Source: Gnetum montanum (taxonomy: Eukaryota > Streptophyta > Gnetopsida > Gnetales > Gnetaceae). From it: a stretch of 39,947 bases of DNA. A program made the position numbers and the translations under genes. A model generated the notes under the pieces. The model was not told the DNA's origin. It did not search any database and was given only the letters and a program-made list of their open reading frames with translations. The DNA is taken from the NCBI GenBank assembly GCA_015680685.1, contig MNCI01029592.1:596656-636602 (forward strand). The letters run 5' to 3'. Below, one piece after another: positions 9,862 to 22,035 of the stretch (its first letter is position 1; each line of letters opens with the position of its first letter).

Positions 9862-10990
9862 ATGTCTTCTTCTTTGAACAAAAGCAATTCACCACCTAGG
9901 GATCATACAAGAAACAGTCGGCAGTCTAACACACATAACCAAAATCTACCAGTTCCTCATCAGCATTGGGTAGTGTATACTCATCATGATGAGTATATAC
10001 CTAATTTTACCTTTATCCTCCATCAGGATGAATAGCTGCGATGGAGAGACTTGCAAGGTAACATAGTATTACCTCTAGATCGTTCAGTCCCAAACATGCT
10101 TCTTCGTGCTCTTACACAGATAGGCATGACACAGCTATATGTTGAATACATTGTAGGTGATTTAGACACAAGGGATTATCATCCCATAGCAACACAATGT
10201 TTAAGGGACTCACGGCAGGAGAGCCACCATACATTGTTGAAGGGCATAGGGGTCCCGCACGTCCTAAGCGAAATTGGAGATGGTGAACCAATTATAATAG
10301 GTTCTCTATCGAATGATGTTGCCCCTCCTAACGATGGTGAGGAGGAGGGGTATCAGAACCTATGCTCCATGATACACAACCCTAGTTCTGATCCCTGTGA
10401 ACGCCAACTGTTCACTGAGGGAACAAAGACACATGACAAGGATGGGCATTCTGATCATCACCACGATCGGGGCCATAGCCACAGAAGAGAAGGTAAGAAA
10501 CATCATCATGGTGATGGTTTCCCTTCTTCTTCTCCTTTATCACACTATTCACCCTCTCCTTTCACATTAGGGCGCAGCCATCAAGAGCATAACGGTGAGG
10601 ATAGAGGTAGGAAAAATAAGAGACCTCAACGAGAGAGTCGAGAGTGAGGACAAGGGCATGAACGAAGGGAAAGTAGGGAACAACGTAGACATCATAGACA
10701 TCATGAGAGAGATGATCATGATGAACCCCTACTTGCCACCTAAAGTATGCTAGATATTACGGAGGTAGTGAGAATACCAACAAGACATAAAAAAGATAGT
10801 TGGATCAAGTGCTTAGACATGAATAATATCCCATGGTTTGAGGGGGGATATAATGCTGATCTGCAGAATCATTTACAGGCATTCCACGATGCCTGCGCCT
10901 TGCAGAACATAGAGAACGAGTGGTAGAAATTAAATTTGTTTCCTAGGACACTCATAAAGAAAGTAGAGAGTTGGTAGCAGCCTTAGAGAA
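9862..10990 (+). pseudogene. ORF1/gag start of the second, truncated B interior
   Basis: Same gene as at 3648. ATG at 9862; the frame is largely open, with a TAG after HQDE shared with B1, a TAG near 10647 and a TAA at 10741-10743, exactly 293 codons from the start. The His-rich part reads HSDHHHDRGHSHRREGKKHHH, followed by Arg/Glu-rich repeats. Capsid start SMLDITEVVRIPTRH, then GGYNADLQNHLQAFHDACAL, where CAG codons are kept that are TAG in B1. Similarity to gag ends near 10990 and unrelated AT-rich sequence begins, so more than half of the element is missing. Confidence 0.8.
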
Positions 10991-11464
10991 TCCACAAATA
11001 CCCTTGATTTCACAACCTTTTCATTTTCACTTCTTCACTTTTCTATCTAGGGATAATGATCATATGTTTATTTTAGTATTATAATGGAAAGAACATCATT
11101 ATGTCCATGGTTAGAGCCTCTTATTATTGGAAATGAGTGGATGGATGATGTGGCCTTGTTGTACATAGAATCAATCTTTAAATGATTTGATAATATAGGA
11201 TAATATTCACATTATTAGAGCTACATCTTTATTTATTCCTTGTACTTTATTAGAAGAATCAACAAAAATATGTACATGAAAGATAGTAAAAAATTATAGA
11301 AAAATGTAGAAAGAATTTAAAAGATATTTAAAAAATGAAAATGATTAAGAAATGGAAAAAGTATAAAAGAATAGAAAGAATATTTAAAAATGTGAAAATT
11401 AAGTAAGAAATGTGAAAAGTAAAAAGTAAAAAGTAAGAAAATGTTAGAAGAAAAAATTGTGCAA
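10991..11464. other. AT-rich filler between elements B and C
   Basis: No gene is visible. 11280-11460 is a purine-rich low-complexity stretch (AAAGTAAAAAGTAAG-like). It abuts the point where the integrase of element C breaks off, so it may mark a deletion or insertion junction. Confidence 0.5.
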
Positions 11465-12045
11465 TCTTTGACTGCAGCTGCTTCTACTCACAATAATCAC
11501 TTATCATTATAATGTAATATTTCTCATTTGACATTAGTGTGATGGGATCGATGAAGTCAATTTCCCAAATGTCCAAAGGTTCCAATGGTTGTATCCACTA
11601 TTGTGGCCCTTCATTCCTAAGTATCAGCCCTTCATCTCTTTGACATCTTTCATAAGATTATGCAAATTGGTGTGCATTCCTAGATATGGTAGGGAAAAAA
11701 TAACCTACCATCATCATTTTTAGTGTTGTCCTTTGTCATATGTAATGACCACCACATGGTCCTTCATGCATATCTTGTAGGACCCTTCGTTGACTTTGTT
11801 CTAGAATGCATCACCTTATTAACCCATTAGTACATAACTTGTAAAGGTTTCAATTGATTTCCATATATATTTTCATCTTATGGAGGAACTGTTCCTTATA
11901 TTTCTTATCACACTCAATAGGAAATTCTTGTTTGGTGAGATATGTTATGTAATCAATAATCCATGTCATCTTTGTTGAGTCTACAATAATTGTAGTTTTG
12001 GTGAATAAGTTCTCATCAAGAAATTGATTCAATATTGGTTCATCA
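11465..12045 (-). pseudogene. Integrase of element C, truncated
   Basis: Start of a Ty3/gypsy integrase, which would insert the DNA copy into the genome. The linker after RNase H reads TWIIDYITYLTKQEFP and EQFLHKMKIYME. The zinc-binding part follows: MHEGPCGGH, GYFFPTISRNAHQF and SYERCQRDEG. The third zinc ligand, normally Cys, is Tyr (TAT for TGT). The core begins with LEPLDIWEIDFIDP (first catalytic Asp region) and KYYIIMISDYCE, then breaks off near 11465 before the second Asp and the Glu. Several stops. It cannot be active. Confidence 0.85.
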
Positions 12046-12047
12046 TT

Positions 12048-12420
12048 CTCTTAGGGTTTCCATCTTTGTCTTGATAAATTTTTTGTTACCACATTTTCAG
12101 TTCCTTTTTTATCAATCAAGGTAATGTCAAACTCTTGGAGGATAACTATCCATCTTATCACTTTAGGACTAACCACTAGTTTTTTCATTAGAAATATAAT
12201 GGTGGTACTATGATCTATGTGAAAATAAATAGGGTACCCAAGCACATAATGTCTAAATTTTTCAAGTGCATACATCACAACCTTGAGCTCATTTTCTATT
12301 GTGGTATAGTTAAGTTATGCCTCGATTCTTTGACTGGCACAATGTATATAATAGGGTCTTTTTTGCTCCTAGTGCATAGTTTGAAGGATTTTTTATAATG
12401 TGGAAAGGTTTTGATCAATC
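12048..12420 (-). pseudogene. RNase H of element C
   Basis: RNase H domain that would degrade the RNA strand during reverse transcription. Visible blocks are LNYTTIENELKVVMYALEKF, HYVLGYPIYFHIDHST, SPKVIRWIVILQEFD and DKKGTENVVTKNLSR. The last two are close to Athila-type elements (LRWILLLQEFD, KKGxENVVADHLSR). The TDH block reads IDH. The frame is open from 12278 to 12051; a stop lies upstream of LNYTT. It sits directly downstream of RT, as expected for Ty3/gypsy. Confidence 0.88.
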
Positions 12421-12534
12421 TAGAGCTCAAAGGATTGGTATCTTGATTAATCTCTATTTTAAGGTACCAAATGCTTTCTCACATTGCTTTGTCCATAACA
12501 ATGGTACATCTTTCTTAGTTAATTCTACCAATGG

Positions 12535-13310
12535 TTTCACAATTTTGAAAAGTTTTCAATGAATCTTCTATAGTACCCTATGTAGCCAAGAAATGATCTA
12601 ACATATTTCACAAGTTGTGGCCTTTGAATGATATTTTGGATAACTCTGATTTTCTCCAAATCTACCTCTATTCCTTTGTGAGATACTTTTTATCCTAGAA
12701 CTATACCATCTTGAACCATTAAATGGCTTTTCTACTAATTGAGCGTTAGATTAGTCTCTACACATCTTTTCAATAATTGCTCTAAACGATCCAAGGCTTG
12801 TTTAAAATGTAGTCCATATGTGGAGAAGTTGTCCATAAAGACTTCAATTCCATTGCTAGTTTTCTTTTGGAAAATGTTGAGTACAAGTCTCTAAAAGGTA
12901 GCTAGTGCATTACAGAAGCCAAAGGGCATTTGCTTGTATGTAAATGTCCCCCACGGACTAGTAAATATGGTCTTCTCTTTGTGTTCTAGTGCAATGCAGA
13001 TTTGATTGTATCCATTATAGCCATCTAGAAAGCTATATTACTGGTGTCTTACTAAAGTGTTTAGGACTTGATCCACAAATGGCAAAGGGAAATGATCCTT
13101 GAACATCACCATATTTAATAATCTGAAATCAATACAAACCCTCCACTTACCACCTTTCATTAGGAAAATGACTAATGGGCTAACCCATTCATTGTCTACT
13201 ATTGGGTAGATGAACCCTACATTCAATAGTTTTCTTAACTCTTGCTTAACAATGTCCTTAAGCTTTGGGTTCAATCGTTTTTAAGGTTGGTGGCATGGTT
13301 TGATAGCTAG
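12535..13310 (-). pseudogene. Reverse transcriptase of element C
   Basis: RT domain of an Athila-like Ty3/gypsy element. Blocks in order: DIVKQELRKLLNVGFIYPI, WVSPLVI, GGKWRVCIDFRLLN, DHFPLPFVDQVLNTL, FLDGYNGYNQI, FTSPWGTFTYKQMPFGFCNA, the catalytic box IEVFMDNFSTYG, GIEVDLEKI and SFLGYIGYYRRFIENFSK. The catalytic box FxDD reads FMDN (12828-12839): the second Asp is Asn, a single G-to-A change on the coding strand. Several in-frame stops (for example after LVRHQ and VLG). Assignment is firm; activity is ruled out. Confidence 0.92.
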
Positions 13311-13879
13311 ATCTATATAGATTCGATGTTGGCAGATGTGTGGATCAATTCTAGTGATCTTGTCATAGGACCATAAAATGTAATTAGCCATTTATTTACT
13401 ACTTCTAGCAATTATATCCTTTGTTCTTTGTCAAGTTTGGCATTTATAATTACTAGTTTCTTATTGTTTAGAAAAGCATATTCAAGTATATCTAGTAGGG
13501 TTTTTAATTCTAAGGGTTCTAGTTTGTATGTCTCTTGTATCTCTAATTTTCCCCACTCAATATCTTCTTCCTGATGTGATTTGATACAAAGAGGTTGTCT
13601 TTTACTGTTCTAACTTATCTATTTCTTTCATGTAGGCACTTGTGATTTTTTTTGTTGGTTCCATGCATATATTGGATTTGATTTCTTCTTCAGTTATCAG
13701 CCACTCGGTGCCTTCTTGTTGAGGGACTGCTGCATATAGACACCTTTGTACACACATATCTTCTATACATCCATTGCATGTTGTGATGGCATTATCTTTT
13801 ATGGCCCAAATTTTCTACACACAATTGCACCTATTATCACTATATGCTATATATGGAACTCAACAACTCTAAATGATTA

Positions 13880-14250
13880 TGACTTCATCTTCTTGGAGAT
13901 TTTCAAGGATAAGTCTCTAATCCCAAGCTTAGCATCTATAGTGCTAAGCCATGCTCTTCCCATTACTATGGGAAACTTCCATTTATTCTTTTCCCCATTG
14001 ATGAATAAAAATTTAGTAGGATAGGATCAACCACTAATAGTAGTGATAACATCTTCTACTTGCCCAAGTGGGATAGTAATGGATTAGTCTGCAACCTCTA
14101 ATCGGATGTTGCTTTTCTTAAGCTGGGATAGGTTATAGGCCTTATACATCTCTTGTGAAATTAGGTTCACTCCAGAGCTAGAATCTAAGAGAGCTTTGCA
14201 TAGTTCATGTCCTACTAATTGGAGATAAACTAAGGGTCTCTCAGGATCAT
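13880..14250 (-). pseudogene. Aspartic protease of element C
   Basis: Protease upstream of RT on the same strand. It contains LVGHELCKALLDSSSGVNL with the active-site Asp within 14174-14185, then YKAYNLSQLKKSNIRLEVAD and MGRAWLSTIDAKLGIRDLSL. As in element B1 the D-S/T-G motif reads D-S-S-S. The two proteins align over their whole length, so B and C are close relatives. Confidence 0.82.
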
Positions 14251-14639
14251 TTCTCTTCTTAGGAAGTGCTCCATCTTTAATCCAGTGTGTAATTTTTTAT
14301 GTAGGTAATTTTCTATGATAGTAGTAACTTTCTTATTGGTAGGTATTGGAAGCATAGTATTCTTTAGAGGAGTATGTGTGGATGGGGTAGAGTTTGCTAA
14401 GGTCCCCATCCTTTGAACCTTTTTTGGGCTTCTTCTGAAACAATGATGTTTCTTGGCTCTTTGTTCATTTGTAATTATGTCCTCTTGTGTGGTTACTGCC
14501 TTGGTAGCACTCTTTTGTTGTAGCTATGTTGGTAGTTCTTCTTGCATAAACTAACTACTAATTGAGGTATGTAAGAATTTGGATCCATCAACAAAGTAGT
14601 GGATTGATGATATTCCAATGGATAGTATTTAGAGGAAGC

Positions 14640-16295
14640 ATGGACCAAAGTATTCCTTAGGGAGATTTGACATTGAATATTGTATCCATAGGGATCAAGT
14701 TACATGTATGGATACTGGTGCCTTGGTGGTGGCATTTCCCATACTTGTGGTTGTTACCACCACCACTAGTACTATTCTTACAATTGAGAATATGCCCCAC
14801 TTGGATAGTATGTTTTTTGATAGGGCTGACTAAAGTTACCTTGTGGATAAGATAATCTTCTAGGCATTTGTTTCTTGAAAAATTTTGGATTAAGTACATA
14901 TGTCCCAGACTCATGTAAGTGGGCCATAATAGAGCAACATCCCTTACGATGTTCACAATAGCACACTTTGCATCCTTCATCATCTTCTAAACTAGAGTCC
15001 ATTACTTCCTCTTCTGCAGTAACCTTTCCTTTATTTTTGTAATTTTTTCATCCATTGTCTCTTATTTTCTTCTTGTCTTTGCTTCAGTTTAGGGGTTGTT
15101 TAGTCTTCTCTTCTACTATCTTCAGTGTTGTGGCAAATTTTTCATCTACAAAATCCCATAATTTCTCTACCCTATTTTGAATGTCATTTATTGATATTTG
15201 AATAGGCAGAGTTTTTAGTTGGATTGTATCCTCTAATATTTCCTCTTCTCGTGATTCACATATTCCTACATCCCTTTTTCTGATGGCAAGATCTCAATTG
15301 TATTCTATGATTGATTCTCTTTTTCTCAACTCTCCATCTTCTTTTACCACTTCATCAGTGAGTCTCTGAATGCAATGAGTTATCATCTTAGATAACCTAC
15401 CTTGGGCATATACCCAAGGATTTTTCTTGTCTTATTTCATAGTCCATTGATAATGTGCCTCAGCTATTTCCTTTTAGAAAATCTATGGCCCAGGCATCTC
15501 TGTAGTTTGGAATAGCATATGTTCATTTCCACATCAAGGGATTCATGTGTCTCTTATCTCCATCCTTGAATTTATTTTCTTAAAGTCAACACTCTTGAAT
15601 AAGTTTGATATTTGTCATTGAAGAGCTCCAGCATGGTACTCCATCTTTGAATGAATTCTAGTTCTAAGAATCTATACCAGCTCTCTGCTTCCTTAATGAG
15701 TTTTCTTAGAAATAACTTTAGTTTCTAGCAATTGTTTTCAATATTTTCTAGGACACAAGCATTGTGGAAGGCTTGAAGATGATGTTGTGGATCTACATTG
15801 TACCTGCCTTCAAATTTGGAAATATTATTCATGTCCAATAACTTGATGCAACTATCCTTTTACATGCCTAGTTGGAATATATACTATTTCTATGATGTTG
15901 ATCATATTGCGAGTGGACAGTAGGGCTTCTTCATAATCTTCAAGTGCATGAGCTCTGTTGTAATGGTAACCCCTTCGATGCTCATAATGCTCTCTTTCCT
16001 TGTATTGGTCCGTATATTCTCTTCTCTCATATTTATCCTCTTCTTCATTAGGATTTCTTCTTCGATGCTCATTTCTCTTAGGATCCCTTTTTCTTTCCCT
16101 ATCATGATCCCTCATTCTTCTTTCTCTCTTTTCGTACTCTCAAGAGGAGTATGAGGAATAAGTTGGAAAAAGGTGTTGGCTAGTTCTCCTTCTATGACTC
16201 CTTTATTCATCCCTTTTTTATTCAATGGAGGTTCTAGGCCTTAGGTACATCCTTAATGTGAAGTCTTCCTTATCTTTTCTAGGTGTTTCCATAAG
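14640..16295 (-). pseudogene. gag of element C
   Basis: Structural protein of element C. A possible start is the ATG at 16289-16291 (METPRKDKEDFTL). The N-terminal part is rich in Arg/Glu/Asp/Tyr (RDHDRERKRDPKRNEHRRR, 15852-16115). Then NMINIIEIVYIPTRH, a damaged capsid with WVYAQGRL and VVKEDGELRKRES, and a knuckle CKVCYCEHRKGC at 14937-14972, again C-X2-C-X3-H-X3-C, followed by SIMAHLHESGTYVLNPK and LSYPQGNFSQPYQKTYYPSG. These match the B gags block by block. Many stops and frame changes. Confidence 0.8.
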
Positions 16296-16943
16296 AGCTT
16301 AATGTAATTGTATTTTGAAAAGTTATTTGATATAGATGACTAGTGTTTAAGATTGAGATCCATGGGTTTGGTAGAATTTCTTTATATGGAATATAGTATC
16401 ATCTCTTTCTTCTAGGACAATCATTTGTGGTACTTTCTTTTCTTTATCAAGCTCATGTCTTATCTCCATATCAACATCCCTTCTTACCTAGGCTTTTATT
16501 GGTTGGTATGGCCTAGTCATGTGCTTTGTGATGTGGTACCCTTCTTGTATGTGACCAAGGTTTGACCTTATGATGGTTGCTTGCAGCATGGATGGTGTAG
16601 AACATTTTGAAGGTAAAGTAATGTTTCCCTATAAATCTTTCCATCTTAGTTGCTTATTCTGGTGAAAGACAAATGTAAAATCATGATAATATGGATCAGT
16701 ATGAGCATAGGAGATTCTAGTTTGCATGGGTGCACTTTAGTCTTCTTCATTATATTCCCTATCATGACTCTTATTAAATTCTAAGCAGGTGGTGATTTCT
16801 CCTTGTTCATAGAAACCATATTAAATATTTAATGCCTTAAGTATGTACTTTGAAAAAATTTGTTTAAGTGTGAAGGATTTTCTTGATGACTCTTAACATG
16901 ATGAACTTTGTAAAATCAACTACTTAGCTAACATTAACACATT
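16296..16943 (-). other. Leader of element C between primer site and gag
   Basis: About 650 bases between the primer-binding site and the gag start. No ORF is recognised. It is longer than the equivalent leader in A or B (about 105-125 bases), so the true gag start may lie further upstream and be damaged. Confidence 0.45.
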
Positions 16944-16961
16944 CCCTGACAATGGTACCAA
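16944..16961 (-). other. Primer-binding site of element C (tRNA-Asp type)
   Basis: On the minus strand TTGGTACCATTGTCAGGG resembles the tRNA-Asp complement TGGCGCCGTTGCCGGGGA with several changes. It lies directly inside LTR C. Confidence 0.6.
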
Positions 16962-17919
16962 GGATGAGTAGTTGGGTATTCCGACACTCCACCATACAAG
17001 TCACAAGTGCACATGTGTGACTTGATCATAATCCATGGATGACCAATGTACATTCACTAATAGTTAAGGTTCAGTTCATGATCGTTGCCTTCTCACTTCG
17101 AGTTAGTGAAGTGCAAGTTATATCATTTAACTCTCAATGAGGCATATGATATATTGATGTTGTTAGCTCAAACCAAGACTAAGTGTAAACATGATTGAAA
17201 TAGAATAATAGGATTTAAGTCTAAGTGTATTGCAAGTCAAGAAATTATTCTAGCCTATAGCCAATAAGTATCCATTCTTGGTTTTCCATTCATGTCTTGG
17301 GCTTATGCAACCATCACTAGAATTACCAAGTTTTATGCTGCTGGGCAAAACAAGCAATAACACTATTGGAATTACCAAATGATTATACTTATACATTTGA
17401 AACCAATCATACTTATACTACCATACTAAGGAATAGTGTAAAAGTAAAGTACTTAGGAATTGTAAATGACTTAATTAAAGTAAACATATTGAATTGTAAA
17501 AATTATACTCAGTAAAAATTGGACTAAGAGTAAAGTAAACTCAGAAGAATGCTACAATGGTGGAAAATAATCTCGATCTTTATTTCCAACCATGAGTTGT
17601 GCCCAAGAACAATTCACTCAAACAAAGCTTTCATACAAGAGTTTAACACCACACCGCATGCATTCACTATATCGCTAAATGTAAATCAAGAAAACAAATT
17701 GCAAGAATTTGCCTAAGTGAAAAACCAAAGTTGTTGATTTGATGCGATGATGGGTTGGTATTTATAGTGGAGACTAGGACCCATTACATTGTATCTACGA
17801 TGATGTAAGCAAAGCTACAATATCATAGATACAATATCGTAGCTTCAACATGAATTAATTTTATCAAATTGTAAAATATTTTGAAGGCTACAATCATTTC
17901 CATGGATACTATAACATCA
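16962..17919 (-). repeat. LTR C (5' LTR of element C)
   Basis: On the minus strand it runs from TGATGTTATAG to ...CTACTCATCC. U3 has an imperfect 30-base palindrome built on GCTACGATATTGTATC (about 17815-17850). TATAAATA is at 17759-17766. AATAAAGA is at 17577-17584 with a partly kept opposite arm at 17621-17628 and an inner GAGT/ACTC-type stem. TTGGTAATTCCAA motif near 17365-17380. U5 hairpin GAGTTA/TAACTC at 17100-17133. No second LTR C was seen. Confidence 0.78.
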
Positions 17920-17994
17920 CACTACTAGAAAAAAGAGATGTGTTAAGAATAGAGGCTTCATAGTAGATATTAATGACACCGATGCCATTTTGAC

Positions 17995-18520
17995 ATTATA
18001 CTAGTTATAAGTGAGGAGGTATAATATGTCATCAACAAATTGATTCATAATGAGTTTGGAAGGACAATTAGGAATTTGAATGCCATGAAGTAGTTAGCAA
18101 AAGATTTCATGCCTAGTTAGGAAGATCAAACTTTAAATTTATCATAATGAATAAGTATGAGGTTGTGGATAACCTTGCTTAATCAATGTTTCAAAGTAAA
18201 ATATTGATGAGAATACTCATTGATGTATAACTAACAATTATACTTTATTTTAAAAATATTCTCGTAGATTAAAGCATTGAGAGATATCCAAATTGAAAAA
18301 AAAATGTTAACCTTGTTATAGACTTTTACAAAATATAACCTAAAAATAAAAACATCATTTCCCAAATTTTAAAAATTTTCCAAAATGAAGCATCCTTGTA
18401 GAAGGCTAGATTGCATATTCCAAATAATGTTCTTTATGATAGCCTTAAGTTTATTGGCCACAACATTTGAAAAAAATTTATAAGAAAAAGTTATTAGCAT
18501 GAAAAGTATAAATGTAGTAA
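17995..18520 (-). pseudogene. LINE reverse transcriptase fragment
   Basis: Middle of a plant L1-type RT. Blocks on the minus strand: FFSNVVANKLKAIIKNIIW (ANRLK block), SSLLQGCFILENF (GFVxGRxIxDN block), FVKVYNKV (KLDFxKAYDKV block), LIKQGYPQPHTYSL (RQGCPLSPYLF block), LLHGIQIPNCP and NQFVDDILYLL with the catalytic FxDD box intact at 18028-18039. Stops and small shifts are present. About 60% of the RT core; no endonuclease or tail found. Confidence 0.72.
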
Positions 18521-18529
18521 ATACCATAT

Positions 18530-21165
18530 TTGTTCATAGAATCCAACACAATGCCTATGTAGGTAAGTAGTTACCTTCTAGTGTCACTAGGTGGAAAGGC
18601 TAGTCTAATTTGGTAAACTGCCTTAATAATATCTCCCACTTAAATTTGTTTATTTATTTATTTGACATCTTAATAAATCCCTTCTTTTTTTTTCTTTTTC
18701 AGAATTCCATACCCTACTTTTTTATTTATCACCTTGTTATGTCAACTCCTATATGAATTTCTTTGAATATCCTAACAAATTCCCCCTCTTCCTTTACTAC
18801 AAAATTCCCTTTTGATTTTTTTTATTTAAGTCCATGTTAATCCATGGAAAGATGTTTATATAGAAATTCAAAAAGAAAAAAAAAGATGATATATAAAAAA
18901 AAATGTATTAGTTTTTTTGGAAACATAATAGTGTAAAAAGTTTTCATGAATGGATTTAGTAGATCAAATAAAAGAAAGAAAGATTTGTCATCTTTTAACA
19001 ACCCAAAAACTTTTCATGATAGATTTTTCAAGTCTAGTAGGAAAAGACAAGATAAAATAAAAGAAAATGAATTTCTTGAATTTCTTTGGAAATGGAATAA
19101 TAGCATAGAAATTTTTCATCATGGATTTTTCTAGTAAATGGAATTGACAAAAATGGAGCTTTTTTGTTGGTAAAAAGGATTAAACAAAGTAGAACTTGTG
19201 TTTCTTAAGTTGTTAGTCCTACCATTGTAAAATCTTCTAGAACTTATATAAACTTTTTATTTCATTTATATTTAAATATGTAGATGGGTTAATCCCATTT
19301 CTAAACCAATTCATTCATGTACACATTTACAACGCAAACATATGTCCACAACAACATAATACATATACTAACATTCATCATAGTCATACAAGCATTAAAC
19401 GGCTAAACATAGTAGGTTATATATTATTTATTCTTTATACTTTGTAGCACACTAGCAAATAAGGGTATAAAAGTTAATGAGTTTTTATTTTTTATAAATA
19501 AAAAAGTCTTGATGATACGATTAAAGTAAGAGGTGGAGATGTTGAATATTCATATTAATAAAAGGAGTTTTGTTTCATTCTTGTCAAAGTTTTGTTTTGC
19601 ACCTCATGGGTAACTCTAATCGATAAAGATCTAGACATGGAAATAACAAAATAATTATTAACATAAATTATTTCATAACATCCAAAAATACAATACATTA
19701 ACATTCATGAATTGGTTTTTAAACTACCTAACTAATTTTCATGAACCATGAATTTCTTGTGGTAGAACTCTTAATTTGAAAGCTCTAAGTTATGGGTTTG
19801 ATTTTAGTAGATAATGTTCAGTTATAAAGTTCTAAATGATTATATATCTTGGAGGTAAAAATGATTAAAATACAAAATCTTAGAGTTTTTTAATAGAGAT
19901 CATAGAGATTGACATTGGTATGGCTTGCTACTTTGACTCTTTGCAAAGAGCAAAGTTTTGAAGAAATTACAAGTAGAACAATGTTGTTTAGTTATATCTC
20001 TAGAAGAAGAATGTGGATAGTATTTTATATGTTTTTTTATTTATTATTATATAAATGGAATTATGTTTTTAGCGATCCAAACACTATAAATGTAAGGATG
20101 TATGTTTCATTTAAAAAATTACTTTCAACATTATAAAAGATAAGTAGAATCTAGTAAAGAATTTTAGAATATTTGGTAGAATTGGGATGAAAATATACTA
20201 TCCATTTCCAATTAATAAAAATATTATGATGATTAGTAAACATTTGATATTTGCACTGTTCTCAATTATTTTAAAACTTATAAGTTTAACAAACAAAAAG
20301 GACCAAGAAAAATAATTAGCATATGAAATCCTAATTCCATAGCATTCAAGGATACTAGCTTAAATCATTGATGTAAAATCCTTATTCATTCAATTAAATC
20401 TAATAATTTTTAGAAAGATATTAGAAACGTTGGGTGAGAGAATAGTGACTTAATAAAACAAGTATTTTATAAGGTTATCCCATACCTTATAATTATTTTC
20501 ATATGCATTTTTTCTGGGAAAGATTATGTAAAATGATGAAAAAATTGGATTGGAAAACCAAAAGTTTTCTTTAGAAAAAAAATTACATAATGGTATTTGA
20601 TGGGTATATGTAATTAAAAATGCCCCCAAATCCTCTTAAAATTTTCATTTTATGAAAAGAATGTTCCAACTTTACCCCAAGTAGGAGTCTTCCTTTCATG
20701 CGATATGTACAATAGGATGATTGATGAATGTGGATGAATTCCTTGATGAAGAATAATATTGATGAATTGATAATGTTTAATGAAATAATTAATTAATTTT
20801 ACTAGAAACTTGTTATACTTTCTCATTTTTTCATCACTTTCTCTCTCCCATCATTCTCAAATTTTTCATTAATTGTCAATAGTTTCATCATAAACAAACC
20901 TTTCTTGAAGATTAGTGGAAGTTGATAAGAAGACTAGAGCTAAATTATATTCACTTAGGGGAAAGAGTGTACACCATAACTTGTCATGAAAATGTTTTGA
21001 AATTTTTCATGACAACACCACAACCTATGATTAACTCATGGTCTAAGCAATTTCTTTTTAGTCTTTAGCACAACTCAAACCATGACCCTTGATGTGACAT
21101 CATGTTCCCAAATGTCATGGAAAACATCAAATATACATTATATTATACATTATATTAGATATGGA
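18530..21165. other. AT-rich stretch without recognised genes
   Basis: About 2.6 kb of AT-rich sequence with scattered stops in all frames. Visible structure is limited to three loose copies of TTTTCATGA-T-GGATTT (about 18941, 19011, 19115) and two ATACATTATATT units near 21131-21155. Short ORFs (62 and 75 codons) show Lys/Phe-rich composition and no family motifs. Confidence 0.5.
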
Positions 21166-21563
21166 ATGGTGTATCTGGATCATGCTCTAAGAGTGTTCCT
21201 TGGGGTTTTCTTCCTTCAACATTTATCCTCTTAGAGGCAATCCAATACTACCATCACAGCTAGGCCTACAACTGGCAAGAAGGTATGGCCAATAAACTTC
21301 CTATCCTGCTTTTCCTAACACCTATGACTTGCCTTTTCAGGCTCCACCACTCCATGCTAACATGACCTCTAAGCTTGGGTACAAATGCCTTGAATCAAAC
21401 CCCCAAAGGTCACCTTAAGAGACACATCTGTTATTACAATATGCCCTTTCAAGTCTCAATTACAACTACCCTTTTGGGTCTTATTATGATAACGATAACA
21501 CTTATTATGAAGAGGCACCATCTTCGTTATGCAATAGCATCATTTGGAAATGGGATCATTACA
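21166..21563 (-). repeat. LTR fragment of a chromovirus-like Ty3/gypsy element
   Basis: On the minus strand the end of a pol-like frame (DSFEDERNLRG) is followed by a polypurine tract AAGGGGGG (21569-21576) and then TGTAATGATCCCA at 21551-21563. This junction is typical of Del/Tekay-type elements. The LTR-like sequence with GGGCATATTGTAATAACAG runs to lower coordinates; its far end is uncertain. It is a different family from LTRs A-F. Confidence 0.5.
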
Positions 21564-21568
21564 ATCTA

Positions 21569-21576
21569 CCCCCCTT
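21569..21576 (-). other. Polypurine tract of the chromovirus-like element
   Basis: AAGGGGGG on the minus strand, five bases before the LTR start TGTAATG. It would prime plus-strand synthesis. Confidence 0.55.
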
Positions 21577-22035
21577 AGGTTTCGTTCATCCTCAAATGAG
21601 TCCATGTTCACTGTCTTTTTCTAGCTCTAATGCTTCTATTATGATCCTATGCTTCAATAATTTGATTTCTCCTTTGAACATAAAGTTGTTTCTTACTTAT
21701 TCTGCAAATAAAATATATGTGAGAAGAATAGATATAAGTATTAAATAATATTTTATCAATACTACCTCATTTTCTAGGTAATGATAAGAGATGAATTAAA
21801 GGTCTACCATCCACCAATCACCAATCCTAACAAGGGTCACATAAAGTGCAACTTGTATTTGGTTACCCAAGTGAAGGTAGGGCAAATATTTTATTCCCAC
21901 CTTCCATTACCTTAGATATTTTACTTATCTAATTAAAATATAAAGAAAATAATAAAGAAAATAATTTATCAATAAAAGTAAAGATGAGATACTTCCTGAT
22001 CTTAATCAACCTTATGAATTGATGGAAGTAATTGT

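Noticed and set aside
18946-19134. 62-codon Lys/Phe-rich ORF
   Set aside because: Low-complexity translation of an AT-rich repeated stretch.
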